Source of the DNA: GN02-872 sp963518665
GTDB taxonomy: Bacteria; Patescibacteriota; Gracilibacteria; BD1-5; UBA6164
DNA length: 20,035 nucleotides
Direction of reading: 5' to 3'
Assembly (NCBI GenBank): GCA_963518665.1
Contig: CAUQKR010000017.1
Coordinates: 1-20,035 of the forward strand
Below, one piece after another: positions 17,185-20,035 of the stretch. A program made the translations under genes and the position numbers. Positions within the stretch are counted from its first letter, which is position 1; the number at the start of each line of letters is the position of its first letter. The notes below the pieces were generated by a model. The model had not been told where the DNA came from. It worked only from the letters and a program-made list of their open reading frames with translations, and did no database searches.

Positions 17185-17352
17185 CAGGCCTGCTCCGACA
17201 TTATTGTGTCGGAGTTTTCTTTCTTTTCCCCTCCAAATTCTTTGTAATGAAAGCAAACCAAGTCAAGAATAGCGGTTCAAAAACCGCGAACCGATTCTTG
17301 ACTTGCTTCTCTGCTTTCATTTTTTTTGTGGATAAGAGGGGAAAAGAAAGGA
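17185..17352. other. Highly structured noncoding block, candidate replication origin (dso/sso) or oriT
   Basis: This is the main content of the gene-free stretch 17131-17453. It starts with a CAGGCCTG palindrome and a hairpin, CTCCGACA / TGTCGGAG (17193-17214, 6-base loop). A nested long-range fold follows: outer 15-bp arms 17219-17233 and 17336-17350; middle 10-bp arms 17246-17255 and 17312-17321; inner 12-bp arms 17259-17270 and 17294-17305. The tip can close as GCGGTT/AACCGC or as CGGTTC/GAACCG, which exclude each other. GC content is clearly higher than the surroundings. Its place next to a rolling-circle-type initiator suggests an origin or nick region. A structured RNA is the alternative. 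No protein frame here is convincing. Confidence 0.65.
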
Positions 17353-17389
17353 TAAAAATTTCGAAATTTAAATAATTCAAAAAAATAAA

Positions 17390-17417
17390 AATCCCGTTTG
17401 AATTATTCAACGGGATT
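17390..17417 (-). terminator. Terminator of the winged-helix-like gene
   Basis: A 9-bp stem AATCCCGTT / AACGGGATT with a 10-base loop, followed on the minus strand by a T-rich run. It lies 37 bases after the stop at 17454. A further palindrome, AAATTTCGAAATTT, follows at 17357-17370. Confidence 0.65.
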
Positions 17418-17453
17418 ATATATCACACAATTCGACTCGAATTAAATTAGAAT

Positions 17454-18404
17454 TTAGAATTTTCTAGATATAAAGTCTTTGTTATCATCTTTTCAGAGTT
17501 CGAAAAAATTTTTTATTCAAAGTTTTTTTTCTATTGTTTTATTTAATCAATTATATAAATCAAGTACTTTTTTCCTTTGTTCTTCATTGTAAAAGTCTCA
17601 AGCTCAATTTTCTAAATAGTTTATAATTTCTTCTTTATGTATTAAGTTTCAAGCTTCTTTAGAGAAAAATAGCTCTAAAAATAAAAATCTATTTGTGTGT
17701 TTTTTAGGAATATACATTTTTCAATCAAATCTTAAACATCAATTTATAAAAATTATTTTTTTATTATCTATATTTTTTACTTCTTCTAAAATCTCTTCTA
17801 TTTTTTCTTTTTTAAAAAGTATAAGTTCTCTAGTTTTTTCTCAATTTAAAAAATTTTCTTCTTGTCTTTCAAAGTACCTTTTTCAATGAATATCAATTAT
17901 TTCTTTTTTGTATTTATTATATGCATCTAAAAAATATTTTCAATGTTCTTTATTTCATTTTAGTAGTTTTTTATGTTCTTCTACTATATTAACTGAGGAT
18001 ATTAGTATAATTTTTTCTTTGTCTAGTAAATTTATAATTTTTCTCCTACAAGAAAATTTCTCATCATTTTCTATATTTTCTTCTCATTTATATACATCAA
18101 AATATACAGAATTACTGTTTTCATAATTTTTTCAAAATAAATCTTTTAAAGAATTTTTCATTATTTCTTCTAAAGAGTCGATATTTTGGTTACAATAAAT
18201 CATAAAAACTTTATCTACATTTATAGTTTTTTCTATTGTATTTTTTAAAATAATAGTTATTTTTTCTTTTTCTTCTTTATGAAAATAACTATTATTTTTT
18301 TCTTTATTTTGTTCTATATAATCTAAAAAATCATTTAAAACTTCTTTAAAATATTTTTTTTCTTTTTCAGAAAAATTTTTATATATTTTTATTATTTCTT
18401 TCAT
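17454..18404 (-). CDS. Element-borne hypothetical protein with possible C-terminal winged-helix domain
   Basis: 316 residues with TGA as Gly; very Lys/Glu-rich. The first 90 residues are helical (FSEKEKKYFKEVLNDFLDYI). The middle has alternating strands and helices (KEKIILISSVNIVEE, KKIIFINGCLRFDG) of no family I know. About residues 230-300 (NRFLFLELFFSKEAGNLIHK, then EEIINYLENG and later LNKTIEKKLGIKNFF) resemble an OmpR-type winged helix: LLELL..., V/I-SREEL-like helix, and a final KKLG segment. That suggests DNA binding, perhaps control of the element or host genes. It is divergent from the XRE regulator across a palindromic operator, and a hairpin terminator follows it. The frame is secure and the function is a guess. 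Confidence 0.7.
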
Positions 18405-18438
18405 AAAATATATTTAATTATTTTAACCAATTAAATAT

Positions 18439-18490
18439 ATTATACATAAAATTAAAAATAAATCTAGTATAATATACTAGATTTATTTTT
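18439..18490. promoter_or_regulatory. Divergent promoter/operator between the winged-helix-like gene and the XRE gene
   Basis: Exact inverted repeat with 17-bp arms (18454-18470 and 18474-18490, loop AAT). Its centre supplies TATAAT (18468-18473) for the plus-strand XRE gene. The minus-strand gene has TATAAT at 18439-18444, with its -35 zone inside the left arm. A repressor bound here would cover both promoters. The XRE protein is the likely ligand. Confidence 0.6.
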
Positions 18491-18548
18491 AAAATTTAAT
18501 TTTTGTAGTCTAATGTGTATGTATTTTACCTTATTATCTTTAAAAAAT

Positions 18549-18752
18549 ATGAACTTAAAAACTAAAGTTTGAAGTAATATTAAAAAATTAAGAAAAGAAA
18601 GAAATATTTCTCAAGAGGAATTAGCTCAAAAAGTTTGAGTTAAAAGGCCTTATTTATCAAAACTTGAAAATGGTTGAATCAATGTAACAGTTGATACTTT
18701 AGAAAAAATAGCTTTTGCTTTAGATGTTGAAATAATCTATCTTTTTTCTTAG
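18549..18752 (+). CDS. XRE-family helix-turn-helix regulator
   Basis: 67 residues, almost entirely an HTH_3 domain: VGSNIKKLRKERNISQEELA, then QKVGVKRPYLSKLENG as turn and recognition helix, then TLEKIAFALDVEIIYLF. Four of the six Gly/TGA-reading positions are TGA, so the gene is invisible under the standard code. In-frame ATGs at 18513 and 18519 would add 10-12 residues without family similarity, so the start at 18549 is preferred. The divergent neighbour and the palindromic operator at 18454-18490 suggest it is the element's self-regulating repressor. A bidirectional hairpin terminator lies downstream. Confidence 0.9.
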
Positions 18753-18829
18753 CCATTTTATTTAAAAATTGTTCAGATTCTTTTTTATAAAGTCCACCAA
18801 TATTAAAAAATAAAGTTTTTCATATTTTA

Positions 18830-18862
18830 AAAATAAGATTGTTCCTATACAATCTTATTTTT
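18830..18862. terminator. Bidirectional terminator after the XRE gene, also the recombinase end in the circular form
   Basis: Stem AAAATAAGATTGT / ACAATCTTATTTT with loop TCCTAT and T runs on both strands. In the joined circle the recombinase stop codon TAG falls in this loop, so the hairpin would end both convergent genes. Confidence 0.75.
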
Positions 18863-18873
18863 TTGTTTAAATT

Positions 18874-18885
18874 TAGGTGTTCGAA
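18874..18885 (+). repeat. Candidate attR core, TAGGTGTTCGAA
   Basis: Exact direct copy of 14435-14446, 12 bases beyond the terminator of the XRE gene and just before the host terminator palindrome. Confidence 0.7.
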
Positions 18886-18888
18886 AAT

Positions 18889-18924
18889 AATAAAGAAATC
18901 CCAAAATTTTGGGATTTCTTTATT
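18889..18924. terminator. 36-base perfect palindrome terminator on the host side
   Basis: 18-bp arms centred at 18906/18907 with a CCCAAAATTTTGGG core. It overlaps the stop codon of the minus-strand membrane gene. In the empty site it would also lie just past tRNA-Lys, serving as that gene's terminator. Confidence 0.75.
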
Positions 18925-19213
18925 TCTTTGGATTAAATTTACCTAAAATTACATAATAAACTGCTCATCTAAGTAAATATAAACTACAAAATGAGATTAT
19001 TAAGTTTATTACAATAAAAATTATTGTTAAAGGAATAGCTCTTAAATAATCAATTTCATAACTATATGGGTTTAAAAAATAGTAATAATTATCAAAAACT
19101 AACTCGATAGGAGAGTATATACTGCAAATTACAGCAATTATCAAAAGAAAAATATAAACTACATTTATAAGTCTTCCATACCATTTTTCATTTAATTCTT
19201 CAATTGTTTTCAT
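18920..19213 (-). CDS. Small membrane protein
   Basis: 97 residues with one TGA Gly near the end (LLRGAVYYVILGKFNPKK). MKTIEELNEKWYGRLI precedes a first membrane helix (about 17-38), a tyrosine-rich loop (NYYYFLNPYSYEIDYL), a second helix (about 59-82) and a short hydrophobic end that may be a re-entrant or third segment. The short amphipathic start followed by membrane helices is common among unnamed small CPR proteins; I cannot name the family. It has its own weak promoter and ends within the 18889-18924 palindrome. It is outside the inferred element. Confidence 0.7.
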
Positions 19214-19248
19214 TTTTTATAAATTTAAAAATTAAAATATATATATAA

Positions 19249-19275
19249 ATTATATTTATTATAATAAAATTTCAA
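19249..19275 (-). promoter_or_regulatory. Candidate promoter TTGAAA-15-TATAAT of the small membrane protein gene
   Basis: Minus strand -35 TTGAAA (19270-19275) and -10 TATAAT (19249-19254), 15-bp spacer, in very AT-rich DNA. Confidence 0.4.
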
Positions 19276-19288
19276 GTTAAAAAACAAA

Positions 19289-19313
19289 AAATCCTATCAA
19301 AAAGATAGGATTT
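19289..19313 (-). terminator. Intrinsic terminator of rpmG
   Basis: 10-bp stem AAATCCTATC / GATAGGATTT with an A5 loop, followed on the minus strand by T runs; 10 bases after the rpmG stop. Confidence 0.82.
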
Positions 19314-19322
19314 CAAAAGGGA

Positions 19323-19505
19323 TTAACCTTTTTTAATTTCTTTCATTTTTAACACTTCGTGTTTTCTTGTTTTTGGATTGTATTTTCTTAGTTCAGGACC
19401 TTTTTTACCTGCTTCAAAATTCTTTTTTTGAATATTTGTAACATGAACTAGGTTTCCAGTTTCAGTTGAATAAAATCCAACATAAGTTCTTTTACCTTTA
19501 GCCAT
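19323..19505 (-). CDS. rpmG: 50S ribosomal protein bL33
   Basis: 60 residues. MAKGKRTYVGFYSTETGN and the KKGPELRKYNPKTRKHEVL end match bL33 (family end typically LELKKYNPxxxKHxxxxE). No cysteines are present, so this is the zinc-free form. All six glycines are GGN and none is TGA, unlike most of the window. It is a component of the large ribosomal subunit. It has a good promoter in the gap after frr and its own terminator, so it can be expressed alone. Confidence 0.93.
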   Translation of the reverse strand: MAKGKRTYVGFYSTETGNLVHVTNIQKKNFEAGKKGPELRKYNPKTRKHEVLKMKEIKKG

Positions 19506-19529
19506 CTTTAAGCTTAAATTAACAAATAA

Positions 19530-19558
19530 ATTATAGTATTAAAATTTTAACTTGTGAA
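19530..19558 (-). promoter_or_regulatory. Promoter TTCACA-17-TATAAT of rpmG
   Basis: Minus strand -35 TTCACA (19553-19558), 17-bp spacer, -10 TATAAT (19530-19535), about 25 bases before ATG 19505. Confidence 0.6.
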
Positions 19559-19592
19559 TTATATTTAAAAAAAGTCAAATTTCAAGTTTTTT

Positions 19593-20035
19593 TTAAATTT
19601 TCATAATATCAACTTCTTTTTGTTTAAAAATTTCTTCGATTTTTTTGTTTGCATCATCTACAAGTTTTTGTAAATCTGTTTCATAATTTTTTCTCATATC
19701 TTCAGAAATTTCTTTATTATCTTCAGCTTTTTTAATATCTTTTAGTGAATCTTGTCTAGAAGTTCTCACAGAAACTTTTGCATCTTCAGCCATATTTTTT
19801 GCTACTTTTGCTATTTCTCTTCTTCTTTCTTCAGTCATTGGTGGAATTTTTATCATTACACTATCAGCCATAGTTTGAGGATTCAGTCCAAGTCCAGCTT
19901 CAGTTATAGCTTTTGCAATTGGGTGAATTGCATTTCTATCCCAAGGTTTGATTGATAAAGTTTGTGAATCCAAAGTAGAAACAGAAGCCATATTTTGGAT
20001 TGGTTGCATTGATCCATATTGTTCTACTAATATTC
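19593..20035 (-). CDS. frr: Ribosome recycling factor, 5' part outside the window
   Basis: 147 codons are visible; the frame is still open at the right edge, so roughly the first 40 residues are missing. YGSMQPIQNMASVSTLDSQT, then LSIKPWDRNAIHPIAKAI and GLGLNPQ match the beta domain, and PPMTEERRREIAKVAKNMAE, KVSVRTSRQDS and the last helix match the three-helix arm of RRF. The ATG at 20009 is internal (Met of GSMQP) and not the start. RRF with EF-G splits the post-termination ribosome. No UGA codon occurs in the visible part. Gene order frr-rpmG on the minus strand is a translation cluster, separated by a promoter. Confidence 0.95.
   Translation of the reverse strand, partial: ILVEQYGSMQPIQNMASVSTLDSQTLSIKPWDRNAIHPIAKAITEAGLGLNPQTMADSVMIKIPPMTEERRREIAKVAKNMAEDAKVSVRTSRQDSLKDIKKAEDNKEISEDMRKNYETDLQKLVDDANKKIEEIFKQKEVDIMKI

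Larger units (their letters stand above)
14435..18885. mobile_element. Integrated replicative element (about 4.4 kb) with serine recombinase, Rep-like initiator and XRE repressor
   Basis: It is bounded by the 12-bp direct repeat and inserted between tRNA-Lys and a small membrane gene. Gene order is recombinase, 40-residue ORF and Rep-like protein (all minus), the folded noncoding block, a winged-helix-like protein (minus), and a divergent XRE regulator (plus). The unit joined at the repeat is 4439 bp. All its genes use TGA for Gly heavily, so the element is adapted to code 25. There are no capsid, secretion or conjugation ATPase genes. It reads as an integrative plasmid or a small mobilisable element. 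The bounds are inferred from the repeat and from the recombinase C-terminus that the join restores. Confidence 0.75.

Noticed and set aside
17201..17410. Minus-strand frame of 69 codons over the hairpin block
   Set aside because: The sequence is explained by nested inverted repeats; the peptide has no recognisable motif and no coding-like composition.
17695..18126. Two plus-strand frames
   Set aside because: They are antisense to the 316-residue minus-strand gene, whose frame runs 317 codons with TGA as Gly.
14575..18888. Element bounded by the internal GGTGTTCGAAAAT copy
   Set aside because: That left end would remove the conserved IKNIFPNGIFIDEKK end of the recombinase; the 14435 repeat keeps it.
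19567..19594. frr terminator
   Set aside because: Only an A/T run pairing with a weak centre is visible, not enough to call.
1..20035. Mycoplasma-type code 4 (UGA = Trp)
   Set aside because: The TGA codons fall on conserved glycines in TruB, LepB, SSB and RpoD, while conserved tryptophans (ATWWIRQG, VFWGK) use TGG.

Overview
The window comes from a very AT-rich bacterium that reads UGA as glycine (translation table 25). That points to the Absconditabacteria (SR1) or Gracilibacteria (BD1-5) branch of the CPR/Patescibacteria. The evidence is in the sequence. In-frame TGA sits where invariant glycines are expected in TruB (GHTGTLDP), signal peptidase I (KRIIGVPGD), the M48 peptidase, SSB and RpoD. 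Most genes are closed only when TGA is read through. Few genes have a Shine-Dalgarno sequence, while promoters of the TTGNNN-16/17-TATAAT type are easy to find.

Layout. 1-2108 (-): a large repeated membrane/bPH2-domain protein, cut by the window edge. 2203-2991 (+): a membrane-anchored M48 metallopeptidase, divergent from it across a 25-bp perfect palindrome that carries mirror-image promoters. 3044-3679 (-): an orphan gene with no UGA codon and a clear Shine-Dalgarno site. 3848-4657 (+): an exported protein with two Kazal-like units. 4684-6315 (-): rpoD with a long acidic N-terminal extension and an in-frame TAA near its 5' end. 6539-6997 (-): ssb. 7236-12347 (+): a 1703-residue PKD-repeat surface protein with one C-terminal membrane helix and a 370-residue cytoplasmic tail carrying six copies of a [IVL]P[DS]WL motif. 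12430-14218 (+): signal peptidase I and truB. 14305-14380 (+): tRNA-Lys(UUU).

14435-18885 looks like a 4.4-kb integrated mobile element flanked by a 12-bp direct repeat (TAGGTGTTCGAA). It carries a large serine recombinase, a 40-residue ORF, a rolling-circle-type replication initiator, a winged-helix-like protein and an XRE repressor. It also holds a strongly folded noncoding block beside the initiator gene that is a good origin candidate. In the integrated state the recombinase reading frame runs out of the element and antisense through the whole tRNA-Lys gene. Joining the two repeats on paper gives a clean 500-residue recombinase that ends at a bidirectional hairpin, which supports the inferred circle.

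18920-20035 (-) returns to host genes: a small membrane protein, rpmG (bL33) and the 3' part of frr. The conserved genes are housekeeping. The accessory content is the surface/protease/inhibitor set and the integrated element.
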